Assembly (NCBI GenBank): GCA_003427395.1
Contig: BFEA01000034.1
Location: forward strand, 4,161,147 to 4,192,044
Length of the DNA stretch: 30,898 nucleotides
Reading direction: 5' to 3'
Source of the DNA: Chara braunii
Lineage: Eukaryota; Streptophyta; Charophyceae; Charales; Characeae
Below the pieces are notes generated by a model, which saw only the letters and a list, made by a program, of their open reading frames with translations, ran no database searches and was not told the DNA's origin. Shown here in pieces: positions 10,740 through 20,884 of the stretch (the first letter of the stretch is position 1; each line of letters opens with the position of its first letter). Both the position numbers and the translations under genes were made by a program.

Positions 10740-10809
10740 GTTGGCTACTGCGTGCCAGAAACTGACGAATGATTACCGTTGCAACTTCGAATGGCACGCA
10801 GTAGCCAAC
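10740..10809. repeat. 72-bp inverted-repeat family, copy a
   Basis: GTTGGCTACTGCGTGCC (10740-10756) and its exact reverse complement GGCACGCAGTAGCCAAC (10793-10809) form a perfect 17-bp inverted repeat around a 36-bp loop. This is the cleanest member of the family. Confidence 0.85.
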
Positions 10810-10999
10810 TTGGGAACAGACACGCAGACACACGCACAGACCATTCATACACACACATTTATAGACATATACACAAAGACACACAGACATCCACATAGGT
10901 TCATACATAGACGTCACACACACACACACACATGTCGATGACATCATTGTGCGTTTCCACTGGCAGAGAGAAGAGGACGAAAGAAAAACCGTACGCATC

Positions 11000-12394
11000 A
11001 TGTCGATGTCAGTAGCACAGGTGGAGGCTGCTCTTGCAGAGGTAATGAAGTATGCAAAGGAGGGCGTCCACTACAATGGTGACAGCGAGTTGTGTTTGCT
11101 TCAGGACAGGGTGCGGAGGTACTTCATAGTCGCTGTGGATATGAGATCCACAATCATGGCAAACAGTGAGGGCTGTGTCAAAGCACGAACACTCTTGCAA
11201 CGCTTCAGAGAGTCACCACATGTACGTGTGGACATCGATGTGGAAGACAGTGCATACAGTGTAAAAGGAGTGGTCCAGTGGATCTGCAGCAAAGGGATGT
11301 GCAAAGAAGGAGACGTGGACTTGACAATGCAGCAGACAGGGGGGACATATACACCTGCGAACTTGGGCAAGTTGCTGGGCACTGTCGCACGGAATGGGGG
11401 AATGTTGGTTGATGGGTCGAAGGACGAGTTGAAGAGTGGTGCTGCAGAAATATTGGTGTTGTCCAAAATGAAGGACATTACAGAAACACCGCCAGAAGAC
11501 TTTCAAGATGTTCATGTCATTGTCGCAGATGGTGTGGAATATATTCTGCTGGATCAACTTGTGGACTTCATGAAAAAGAGTGACGACGACAGGAACGTCA
11601 TTCATGAGGCGTTGCACGAAGTGATAGAGTTTGCACTGCAGGGTCAAGATCTGATAGAATTTGTGTCAGCAATAACAGAAGACAACATCATATCTGGCAG
11701 ACTGTTGTGGGGGGAGTTGTTATCAGCTGCTTTGGAGCGGCTCGGTCTTGCAAGCTGCGATGTTGAGAGACAAAGAGAAAGAGAAGAAGGGTGGAAGGTG
11801 ATGGTCACGGAAACAAATTTAGCAATCATTCCAGACAACGGACAGACATCAGCAGCACAAGAATCAATAACCAGTATGGCAGTCGATGTACCTCCCATGC
11901 AGACAGCAACGAGAGAGCAGCTAGTGTGTTGCGATATCTTCAATGTTTTCACAATGGAGAAACAATAGTGTGATCGTGGATTTGAAGAGACCGATTTGCC
12001 AAGTTGTTGTGCAGAGTACACAGACAGTGCAGAAGAAGAAGATGAAGAAGAGGATGAGGGGGCATCATCTTCTGACGTGGAAGTGAGAGGCAGCGATGTC
12101 AGCAGCGACGAGGAAGATGAGGAACATGATGTATACTATGATTTGAAGGTTGCGGATGGACAAGTGACAAAAGGGTGGGCACATGCAATTCTAAGGTTGG
12201 CACGTGCTTTTCCCGATCCGCACAAAGTGTTGTGTGTTGTGATGAACGGGGCAACACCAGATGGTGCACTACAGTATGCCGCAGTGACCAACATAATGAA
12301 ATCATGTAACAAGGGAAAAAAGTGGTCACGTGTTGGCAAGGGATGGTTTGTTCTGGTCAATAGAGAGGTTGTGCTAGCAACGTCACTGACATGA
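11000..12394 (+). pseudogene. orphan ORF with one in-frame TAG, acidic C-terminal part
   Basis: I do not recognise this protein. From the ATG at 11000 the frame is open for 322 codons, meets TAG at 11966-11968, then continues in the same frame for 141 codons to TGA at 12392-12394. The first part is mixed alpha/beta in character with no obvious motif. The second begins with a Glu/Asp/Ser-rich stretch (roughly the first 45 residues), then a compact region with tryptophans and a KKWSRVGKGWF-like motif. Remaining open for another 141 codons in the same frame argues for one gene broken by a recent nonsense change, or for an intron I could not place. It lies 1.2 kb upstream of the KDZ-like transposase on the same strand and between inverted-repeat copies a and b, so it may be a transposon accessory gene. 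That role is inference. Confidence 0.5.
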
Positions 12395-12622
12395 GAGTCA
12401 ACCTAAATTGCCTCATACACGGCGCAATGGCGATAGCTTGGGGAGAGACATTTCACCCCGGCTTGTCGACAGGAGACGCAATAGTTAGTGCTCGGGTACG
12501 GCAGCGACCAGAAACACACCCACACACCACGACAGACCATGCTAGACATCAGGGATGATGACAGACATGCATCCCTCAACCTGTACATCCCTCTATGTCT
12601 GCCTCAATTTCAACGACGGTCG

Positions 12623-12694
12623 GGTTCACTACTGCGTGCCATATCAGTGTCCACTGGTGCTGTTTGTTGTCGTTTTGGCCCGCACTAGTAAACC
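12623..12694. repeat. 72-bp inverted-repeat family, copy b
   Basis: Left arm GGTTCACTACTGCGTGCC (12623-12640) faces right arm GGCCCGCACTAGTAAACC (12677-12694). Total length is 72 bp. A CT/TA microsatellite begins about 9 bp after the right arm. Confidence 0.75.
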
Positions 12695-12695
12695 T

Positions 12696-12702
<7 letters not shown>

Positions 12703-12780
<78 letters not shown>
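12703..12780. repeat. (CT)n(TA)n microsatellite
   Basis: CT dinucleotides to about 12733, then TA dinucleotides to about 12780. Confidence 0.9.
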
Positions 12781-12782
<2 letters not shown>

Positions 12783-13567
12783 CTCATATGTCGAGTTGTA
12801 GCTATATTAGAATCTCTACATCCATCTGCGGGTTATATTTAATGCTGCCAATTGTTTGCCTCTCTAAGTACATGCGGTTCACTACAGCGTTCAGACACAG
12901 GATTGAACAATATTTCAATCATTTGATGATTGTTACGATGTATGTCATAATTTGTTGCCTTTTGGAGTACGTGAGACACATCAAACCCCCTGTGATAACC
13001 AATATGTGTATGTTGTGTTTTTTTTTTGCATTCTTTGTAATTTAAATTCAAATGTAGTAGGTTGTGAAATGTTTTGGAAGTTTGTGCAGAGGTCGGCTGA
13101 GGTGCCGAGTTGCAATCATTTTCACGCGGACATGGAAAACACATACCACATTCACAAACGTCGTGGATGGATAGTTACGAACTTAGCCAGCCGCAAAACC
13201 GTTGTGATGAATGTTGTGTCATATATCGTGTACCATGCGTAAGTCGTTGTCTCTTCTTACACGACCATAGAACCTGTCATGGCATATAAATTATCGTGTC
13301 ACACGGTTGACTACTAATCTTTGTCAATTGGGATCAGCGACACAGACCATTCGTACCAAAAACGGCAATCAGTACTCCCTCTCTGTCTTTTTCTCATACA
13401 GAAGAGGATGTGCGACACTTACACAATATAACAAAATATGCTCTGCAACTTATAATTCTAACGACCTGAACCAATGTACAAAATGTTAATGAAAACACTG
13501 TCCGCACCGCTCTATTTGTTTTTGGAATGCACTGCGTGAACAGAAAATTGACAGCGGTCCACGGGTG
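12781..13567. other. no recognisable gene between orphan ORF and transposase
   Basis: Frames of 60-96 codons (12788-13045, 12952-13242, 13307-13489 plus) show no recognisable domain. A degenerate left arm of the inverted-repeat family (GGTTCACTACAGCGT, 12876-12890) has no partner. Confidence 0.4.
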
Positions 13568-16156
13568 TGAGACTGTGGAAGGCCTTTCATGTCATTACGA
13601 ACTTTGAACTCACATCGTGCGAGGGCATGCCCGGCCGTGGCGGACGAAAGAACACATGGCCAGGAGATGGGTGTGGTCGATGACGCCGGAGCATCAAGTA
13701 TAGGTGCAGTGAATCTCGTGAGCGATGAGAGCGAGGACGTCGGGGCCCCCGAGAATGTAAACGGGGAGAGCGGGACATTCGAAGAGCAGCAACCGCAGCC
13801 TGTCAAATCTTTTGACAGCTCTCGCAAGTTAGCGGCACTGATTTTCTCCGCCAGGGGCGACGTCGGTATGTCGCAGAGCGACATAGATGCTCTCTTGTCA
13901 CTTCTCACGGACCCGAGATTCTGCACGAGAGACATCGCGTATCGTAATAGTCGAGAGTGTTTGGCATGGGCAGGGAGTCTAGCAGATGTTGCTGAATGGA
14001 AAGAGTTGGATCTACGTTGTGACGATTGGCCACAGGATGCGCACGCCATCTTGTGGCACCGCGACTATCCGGCCCACGCAGCGGGGTGCTAAGTTATCAC
14101 ATCCAGTCGATTATTCGAGCGGACAAAGGTGTGGACGAGAATGGTAATCCACGTTATGTTATCCCTCTTTCATTGTATTCCGACAAGACGCATACAGACG
14201 GTCGTCAAAACCAGACGACGTACCGTCTGATGATGTCACTAGTCGACCACACATCCGAAGCCACACTGCTGGCCTATCTTCTTGTGCTTCATCATCGTCC
14301 GCGTGACAAAGGATCGGGTCTGCAGTCCACCGCATTCAGAAAGCGAAAGGCCATCATTTTGCACAAGGTCCTTTCAGTGGTGTCGCAGTCTGCGAAGGAG
14401 GCATCTCATGACGGAATAATGATACCGACAACGCGATTCGGGGACATAACTGTCCACTCTTTCCTCCTCAACTATATTCAGAACTACCAGAACGATGTGC
14501 GATTGCAACTGTGAAGTTTGATGTATGTCCGACATGCACCGTGTCCAAAAACGATTTTGATGTCATAGCCGATTTCACAGACTGCAGGAGATCATAGACG
14601 CTGGAAACACACCTCACAACAGATGTGTTCACCGCCGACGACATCGACGTTCGCCGTGCAGCAGAAGCACGAATGTCGGAGTTGAACATGCATAGGCATG
14701 TTCAACAGAACGACCTTTGGGGGTTCTACAGAGGCCCCAATGGTGACGATCCTCAGCTAGACTACCACCTGGCATTGCAACCAGACCGTATGCACACAAT
14801 CGAGCACGGCATATTCCTACACATGATTGACGCATTCAGGACCGCAGCCTTTGAGAAGTTGCCGCACTTATTGCAAACAGAGATCCTGAAGGAACTAGAT
14901 GCAAGGTTGCAAAGCGTTAGTGAGAGATGCACGTGAACATACCCTTGACTTGTGTTGGCGGTGGCCACTGGCAGCGACTTTTTTTCGAGGGAGGGACGGT
15001 TCGAGGCGAAGCAAAACTGGTATGTGATGATAGTGTGCGTGTTCCTTATTTCTAATATTATACCTCTCTCGACAGGCAAGGGCATTACCGTTTGTTTTGT
15101 GAAACTGATGGAAATGTACATACGAGTGTTTCGGTGTACAACACAGTCGTGCTTCGCTCGATGAATGCGACGCTTGGATCACAGACTTCGTAACGACCAT
15201 CAAAGGAAAATTGAAAAAATATCAACCATCAACATGAAAACTTCCCAAGTTGCACGATCTCATGCATCTGACTACGTGTATTGAGCGATCCGGTGTCCCC
15301 GACACCTTCGCGACAGAGTTTGGGAGCATCACCACAGGAAACTCTGCAAACAGCCATACCTGACATCAAACAAGCGGAAAGCATCAACCCAGATGGTAAA
15401 CCATGTTCGCCGGTCATTGGTGTTGCGCGAAGAGATCGGGATCGTGAGGAAACGGAGGAAGAGAATAGTTGAGAACCAGTCGTCCGTGACAGACTCAGAA
15501 ATGAACACCCTCGCACTACGCGATACGACAATGCTGCAACTGCGGTGGTTCGACATCGATGACGAGTACATACGCGAGGGAAAAGGCATTGACAACCATG
15601 CGTGTAAGATACTCGAAGAGCTTCCTTGCAGACGCGATTTTCGAGGTGCGCTTACGACATACATAGTGGAGAATGGTTGTCAACCTCCTTCTGACAACCT
15701 GCTTATACACACATGGACACACCTGGTCATCGCTTGCATACAGGACGGAACAAACAGGGGCACACTTGTTCAAACTGCAAGAGCATCGCCACAGTTCTAT
15801 GAGAGACCAGTGCACAGTGGTGTCGCAATTAGAGCAGGCAACGAATGCACATAGCTTGCATCAGTAGCCATATTTTTTTTGTTGTGGACGCACCCGTGGA
15901 CAGCGGTAATATGGAACACAACTGCGGATTTGTGCAATGGTACAAGGAGGTCGACAGTGAACGGCAACACATGACAGGTTGCAAGAAATTGAAATGAGAG
16001 AAGTTGAATGGACATCAACACAGTAGCGTCGTTTCGACCGACACTATTGTAGACATAGTTCACATTGTTCCGCGCTTCTCTAAACCACAATGGGGATCGA
16101 AGCAGCATGCAAAACAGCGTGAGGACTGTTTTTATTTGAACAAGTACATATTGTAG
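13568..16156 (+). pseudogene. decayed KDZ/Plavaka-like DNA transposase
   Basis: Pieces in successive frames follow the order I know for fungal Plavaka-type (KDZ superfamily) transposases. A zinc-finger-like CGRPF...H....C start (13574-13636) comes first, then an acidic linker and WKELDL...ILWHRDYP (to 14070). Next are VIPLSLYSDKTH (about 14158-14192), DVCPTC (about 14520), LALQPDRMHTIEHG (about 14769-14810), NWYVMIVCVFL (about 15018), PKLHDLMHLTTCIE (about 15247-15288) and SNKRKASTQM (about 15366-15395). The tail has HTWTHLVIACI, FVQWYKEVDS (about 15930), DIVHIVPRF (about 16050) and FYLNKY before TAG at 16154. Lesions include TGA 13568-13570 just where a first zinc-finger Cys would sit, frame changes near 14090, 14500, 15170-15240 and 15316, TAG 14595-14597, TGA 14934-14936 and TAG 15852-15854. 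Introns could explain some but not all of these. The KDZ assignment rests on motif order from memory. Confidence 0.75.
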
Positions 16157-16192
16157 AAGAAACAAATGCAAACTAAGTTTTCATGTTTGCTA

Positions 16193-16705
16193 AAAGAGAG
16201 AGAGAGAGAGAGAGGGTGTGTTTCTATCTGTCGTCGCCACGGGACAGTCATGTTGTTTCTTCCGAAGTATAGGGGGACAAGAGAGGACATTTATCTCTTT
16301 CTTTCCGTTATTTGTTGAGAAATATCCTGTCAAATGTGGCCAAGCTTATGAAGCGGTGAAAACCACATGCGAGACAAAAGTGTCCCCAAAAGTTCACTAC
16401 TGCGTGACATTTACGTGGTTAACGGTGATAGTCGTTTTAGTTTTGGCACTGAGAGAGAGAGAGAAAGAGAGAGTTTCTATTTGTCGCCGCCACGGGACAG
16501 TCATGTTGTTTCTTCCGAAGTATAGGGGAACAAGAGAGGACATTNNTCTCTTTCTTTCCGTTATTTATTGAGAAATATCATGTCAAATGTGGCCAAGCTT
16601 ATGAAGCGGTGAAAACCACATGCGAGACGAAAGTATCCCCAAAAGTTCACAACTGCGTGACATTTACGTGGTCAACAGTGATAGTCGTTTCAGTTTTGGC
16701 ACGCA
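16193..16705. repeat. tandem duplication, 253-bp period, carrying inverted-repeat copies c and d
   Basis: The sequence from 16221 recurs from 16474 with few differences. Both start after a GA run (16193-16215; 16452-16473) and contain an AGTTCAC(T/A)ACTGCGTGA arm. Two unresolved bases at 16545-16546 lie in the second unit. Confidence 0.9.
16391..16451. repeat. 72-bp inverted-repeat family, copy c (right arm lost)
   Basis: Left arm AGTTCACTACTGCGTGA is intact. The right arm stops after TTTTGGCAC, where a (GA)n run begins. Confidence 0.7.
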
Positions 16706-16710
16706 GTACC
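16644..16710. repeat. 72-bp inverted-repeat family, copy d
   Basis: Left arm AGTTCACAACTGCGTGA (16644-16660) and shortened right arm GGCACGCAGTACC (16698-16710), immediately followed by (CT)n. Confidence 0.7.
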
Positions 16711-16741
16711 CTCTTTCTCTCTCTCTCTNTCTCTCTNTCTN

Positions 16742-16812
<71 letters not shown>
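16711..16812. repeat. (CT)n microsatellite
   Basis: About 100 bp of CT dinucleotides with three unresolved bases at 16729, 16738 and 16741. Confidence 0.9.
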
Positions 16813-16813
<1 letters not shown>

Positions 16814-16991
16814 CAAAGTATCCTATAAAAATGATTTGAAGTTGTTAAAAAAATTAACAAATCGTCTGTGTCATTCCAATTTGACCGACACGTGTGAACA
16901 AGAACAGAAACTTACGACGTCGCGTAGCGTTCAGGAAGGAGTGACACAGAACACTTAATAACATGGTGCAGGTAAGAGAAGCCGAGCGAGG

Positions 16992-17342
16992 ATGACAGAG
17001 TCACAAAAAAGTAACACGTGTGGTGGCGGCACGAAGTGCTCATATGTGGGTACGAAACTGGTCATCGGTCCAAGGATGGAAAATAAAGACGAAGAGGTGG
17101 CAAAAAATGTTGAGGGACCCTTGGTAGTTCGAAATGTACGATATAATGACAGAGGGTGAAGCAAAGTCTCCCCAGTTGATAATCGAAGCACTAAGGAAAA
17201 AGCGACAGTCGGGGACATGACGAGAACTAGAGAAGAGCAGACTGACATTAATGATGACGACGAATTGACCGTTGGCTTGACCGTTGAGGTCGTCAAAGGA
17301 CGATGCGAGGAAAGTTCACTACTGTGGGCATTTGTTACATAA
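16992..17342 (+). pseudogene. small unknown ORF with one in-frame TGA
   Basis: ATG at 16992 opens a 55-codon frame (begins MTESQKSN) to TGA 17157-17159. The same frame then stays open for 60 more codons to TAA 17340-17342, including an acidic DINDDDEL stretch. The end runs into inverted-repeat copy e, so the last residues are repeat-derived. An ATG-GTG-CAG followed by GTAAGA at about 16963-16977 looks like a 5' splice donor and could be a first exon of this or the next gene. I recognise no family. Confidence 0.3.
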
Positions 17343-17385
17343 AGATCGGTGGCTTAACCAGTTGATTGGCCCGCAGTAGCCAACC
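17313..17385. repeat. 72-bp inverted-repeat family, copy e
   Basis: Left arm AGTTCACTACTGTGGGC (17313-17329) faces right arm GGCCCGCAGTAGCCAACC (17368-17385). Confidence 0.75.
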
Positions 17386-17604
17386 TTCTCGCGGTGATGG
17401 CCGGGGACATGTTCCAAGTTTTTCTTTGCTTTTTTTTTTTTTGTTATTGTGACTATGCGAACTCGTGCCGCCTGACAATACGGATACAGTCATTCTGACC
17501 TACAAAGAGGTTGGTAACTTAAATGACGTCGCAATATCAACAATAAGATCTTGGTTGTGCCTCCCTCTCTCTCTCTCAATGCGGCCATTATACTTCAGGG
17601 GTGT

Positions 17605-19552
17605 ATGGATCGACGCACGACATTGCTGACGCAGTTGTTGTTCGTATTCCACTTTGATGTATGTGGGGAAAAAAAGGTCATGACTCCAAAGTCAAAATAC
17701 GAGGATCTATGCAGGTCTTTGAAGGCCGTGGGAAAGAAGGACAAGGGGAGGAAGAAATGCAAGGCTGATAAGAAAAAAGAAAGGAGAGAGCATCGCAGAA
17801 GCGGATCCCAGAATGCAAAAACGGAGCGGACCAGCAGCCGCAGAAACGGATCAAAAGTTTCTCTCCCATCAAGTCAGAGGGGGATTTCAAAGCTGAAAGA
17901 ACGCAATGAGTCACCCCCTGCGACTCCTGCCCCACGGAACCGTGCCAGCGGCGTCGAGAACCGTCCACCCAAGGCCCCCGAGAAGAGGTTGTGGGAAGAC
18001 GGAATGTCAAAGGTGCATCGCAGGACAAAGAAGAGAATCACGTACAAAAAGGACAAAATGGTGGAGATGATGAATCTGAGAGCCTCGGACGATATGCACA
18101 GCGCGACCCGAGAGGAAGCAGAAGAGGAACACGACCAGTCCATATCAGAAAAGTCTGACGGGGAGGAGAACGAGGCAACAAGTGACGAGGGAGGTGACAG
18201 TGAAACTTCCGACGAACATTTTCGCGACACTCACGACGCTGATGACGAGGACGGCAGGAGCAGCGACGGCACAGCACAGGACGAGGGCGATGACGGGGCA
18301 GGCGAAGACGACAGAAGCGCGGACGAAAGAGGGAGTTCCCCATCTCCGAGAAGAACGCGACGCACGAGGGAACCCGAAAATGGCGGCGAGGGAGGCGCAG
18401 CCGACGCGCCCTCCATTGACAGACAACTAGTGAGGCACGACAACGCAGTTAAAAAAGGTAAACAAAATGTGCTGAAGTTGCTCCTCTTGCACAACGATTA
18501 CGTGGTGACGGCGCAAAGTGATGACATTTCCTTAATGCGATGATGTCGCTGTGCTGAACTTACAGTTGAAACGGGCTGTTGAATTTGGCAGGTGCGAAAA
18601 TGGGTGCGAAATGCCGAGTTCTTAATATTATTTTGTGCGTTGTAATGTGTGTCTTCCAGCAAATGGCACGAACTCGCAAAGAAAAGTGTGCGCGAGCAGG
18701 GGAGGACAGCAACAAGGCAATCAAGAAAGCGGCGTATTCTCGAAGAAAATGAAGGACAGACTGTTTTGGGCGGTCGCAAAAACCTTTGCGTTCTCAGCAG
18801 CAAAGGACGCAACTCTGTACCCAACAAAGGATGAATTTTCCACGGCGCTTCAAACAACGGCCAAACAGATAGGTGAGAACGCCGAGGAAGGACTGCGATC
18901 ACACGTAGCAGAGTGCGGGATTCGAGCAGTCATAGGGGAGTGCAACAGAATGATGACAATCGTGCGTGGAGAGATAACATGGCAACTGAAACATTGGTTA
19001 TGGGCTGAAAAAGGGATCCCGCTTGTACGATCGCAGCAAACAGATCACCAGCTCCCTACTCGCAACAAGATGCGAGCAGAGATGAAGGAGAACAAAACGT
19101 GGAGACGGAGCGGCAACGATCCTTGGGGCGCCCCAGCCTTCAAGACGACACTCACCAAGGTTTTCCAAATGAGGAGGGACGACGTAAACCTTGGCGTGAC
19201 TCTGCAGCAACTGACTTTTGCAGAGATGGTTCTGCAATATGAAATCGAGCAGACAACAAAGACCACCAGAGCAGCGGAGCAGATAGGAAAATTGGTCTCT
19301 ATAAAGCAGGACATCGCATCATCTGTCCGCAACCGCGACACAGTCATGAGTTTTTCGATCTTCAAGCTGGACCGTGCCGTATCTGTTGCTGAGAAGGGTG
19401 TTGCGCTATTTCGAGATGGCGTGCGCTCTGTCCACAGGAGTGGGCCACACAACACAACAATAACGGATGACGATTTCGACCTGGTGTTCATTGCACCGCT
19501 GCATGAGAGAAGCAGAGACGGGGAGAGGGATACAGAAAGTCTATGCACCTGA
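17605..19552 (+). CDS. orphan two-exon gene: basic/acidic N-terminus plus helical C-terminal domain
   Basis: Two long frames join through a well-formed intron at 18458-18659 (202 bp, AAG|GTAAAC donor, GTCTTCCAG acceptor, phase 1), keeping the frame open from ATG 17605 to TGA 19550-19552 (581 residues). A second ATG at 17680 would give 556. Residues about 45-75 form a lysine/arginine-rich block resembling a nuclear signal, and about 170-265 are rich in Asp, Glu and Ser. Residues about 300-480 look like a helical globular domain with YPTKDEF, LRSHVAECGIRAVI and WQLKHWLW. The order of these pieces faintly recalls the fungal DUF6532 family; this is an impression from memory and unproven. It follows the dead transposase on the same strand, between inverted-repeat copies e and f. 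It could be a transposon accessory gene or a host gene. Confidence 0.6.
18458..18659 (+). other. spliceosomal intron of the orphan gene
   Basis: GT at 18458-18459 and AG at 18658-18659, the acceptor preceded by a short pyrimidine tract. Removal places the second long frame exactly in phase with the first. The unspliced frame would end at TGA 18541-18543. Confidence 0.65.
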
Positions 19553-19564
19553 TCTTGAACAGCG

Positions 19565-19588
19565 CGGGGGGGGGGGGGGGGGGGGGGA
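19565..19588. repeat. poly-G tract
   Basis: An almost pure run of G directly after the orphan gene, a place where sequencing length errors are likely. Confidence 0.9.
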
Positions 19589-19666
19589 ACAGAATAGTGT
19601 GAATCAGAAGGTTCATTATGGAATCTGTCAATCGGAAGGTTCATTGCACAAGGTCACGGTCATTCC

Positions 19667-19668
<2 letters not shown>

Positions 19669-19714
<46 letters not shown>
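19669..19714. repeat. (GA)n microsatellite
   Basis: Pure GA dinucleotides read directly. Confidence 0.9.
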
Positions 19715-19717
<3 letters not shown>

Positions 19718-19886
19718 CGGGGAGATGAAGACTCTGAACCATGGCACTTGAACAGTCACTTTACAACATATGNTCTGTTATTTATGATACACAATTGTAC
19801 AATCCCTTGTAATGCTCATCTTTGTGTGATTGGTCATAGAGCGACTATGTTATGAAAAAAACACCATCCGTGGTTGTCCTCAATGC

Positions 19887-20300
19887 AAGGTTGGCTAGTG
19901 CGTGCTACTCTCTCTCTCATGCCACCATGTTGCTAAATTTGTGTCACGCAGTAGTGAACCGTGCTTGTAGCAGACCATCTCAGCATTTAATTGAGGCTCC
20001 CACACGCGTCCGTCCATAGAATGAAGTACAATAATCCTACAGACTCGAAAAGGAAGGTTGGCTACTGCGTGCCACTCTCTCTCGCGGACTGCCATGTTGG
20101 TAAATTTGTGTCACGCAGTAGTGAACCGTGCTTGTAGCAGGGCAGCTCAACATTTAATCGACGCGCCCTCACGTGTCCATCAGCAAAATGAAATACCGCA
20201 ATCCAGCACCAATCAAAAACAAAGGTTGGCTACTACGGGCCAATGTCTGTCTCGCACTGCCATGTTGGTGAATTTGTGTCACACAGTAGTGAACCCTGCT
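19887..20300. repeat. three tandem 167-bp units, each with a 72-bp inverted repeat (copies f, g, h)
   Basis: Units start at 19887, 20054 and 20222. Each opens with GGTTGGCTA(C/G)T(G/A)CG(T/G)G and 72 bp later closes with CAC(G/A)CAGTAGTGAACC: 19889-19960, 20056-20127 and 20224-20295. The loops hold CTCTCTC-like or CCATGTTG words. Spacers of about 95 bp are shared between units f and g. Confidence 0.9.
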
Positions 20301-20303
20301 TCC

Positions 20304-20370
20304 ATCTCTTTCTCTCTCTCTTTTTTTTTCTCTCTCTTTCTCTCTCTCTCTCTCTCTGGCCCTCTCTCTT
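20304..20370. repeat. CT-rich microsatellite
   Basis: Imperfect CT/T tracts following copy h. Confidence 0.85.
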
Positions 20371-20555
20371 TTTATCTTCGGTCATTGTGGTCGTTGCATG
20401 TCAGGAGTACTGAAAGACTCAACGATTGACATTTGCGAAAGAGCATATCATATCGTGCAGCAGGAGAAAATGACTGGAAGAAACGGCGAAAACCGACGAC
20501 ATGAGCCAAAAATATCGATTTTTTTCCCATACACAGAACGTAACGTTCTACGAAA

Positions 20556-20705
20556 GGTGAACACGTTTTCAACACGTTTCAACAAGTTTTTAACACGTTT
20601 CAACAAGTTTTCAACACTTTCAACATGTTCTCAACACGTTTCAACAAGCTCTCCACAAGTCTTCAACAACTTTTCAACAAGTTGTCAACAAATGGTCAAC
20701 AAATA
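20556..20705. repeat. minisatellite of TTCAACA-type units
   Basis: Words such as TTTCAACAAGT, TTTCAACACGT and TTGTCAACAA repeat every 10-12 bp for about 150 bp, becoming less regular toward the right end. Confidence 0.85.
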
Positions 20706-20884
20706 GACCAACATCCTTTCATTAAACGGACCAACAAATGGACACACCAGTTTCAGTTTTCCCAATGTTTGGTCAGCGTTGGTTTCCTTCACTTCAAGTG
20801 GAACAAATGACCCCCCCCCCCGCCAAACATTTTATAAACACAGTTCCAACGGTTGAAATGTGGTGTCCACACGTGATCATCCTG

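Noticed and set aside
9420-10772. 450-codon open frame rich in Cys, Ser, Val and Phe
   Set aside because: It is a translation of the CTGT/CTTT/GT microsatellite; all frames on both strands stay open there for the same reason.
12876-12890. Ninth copy of the 72-bp inverted repeat
   Set aside because: Only a diverged left arm is present, with no matching right arm within 100 bp.
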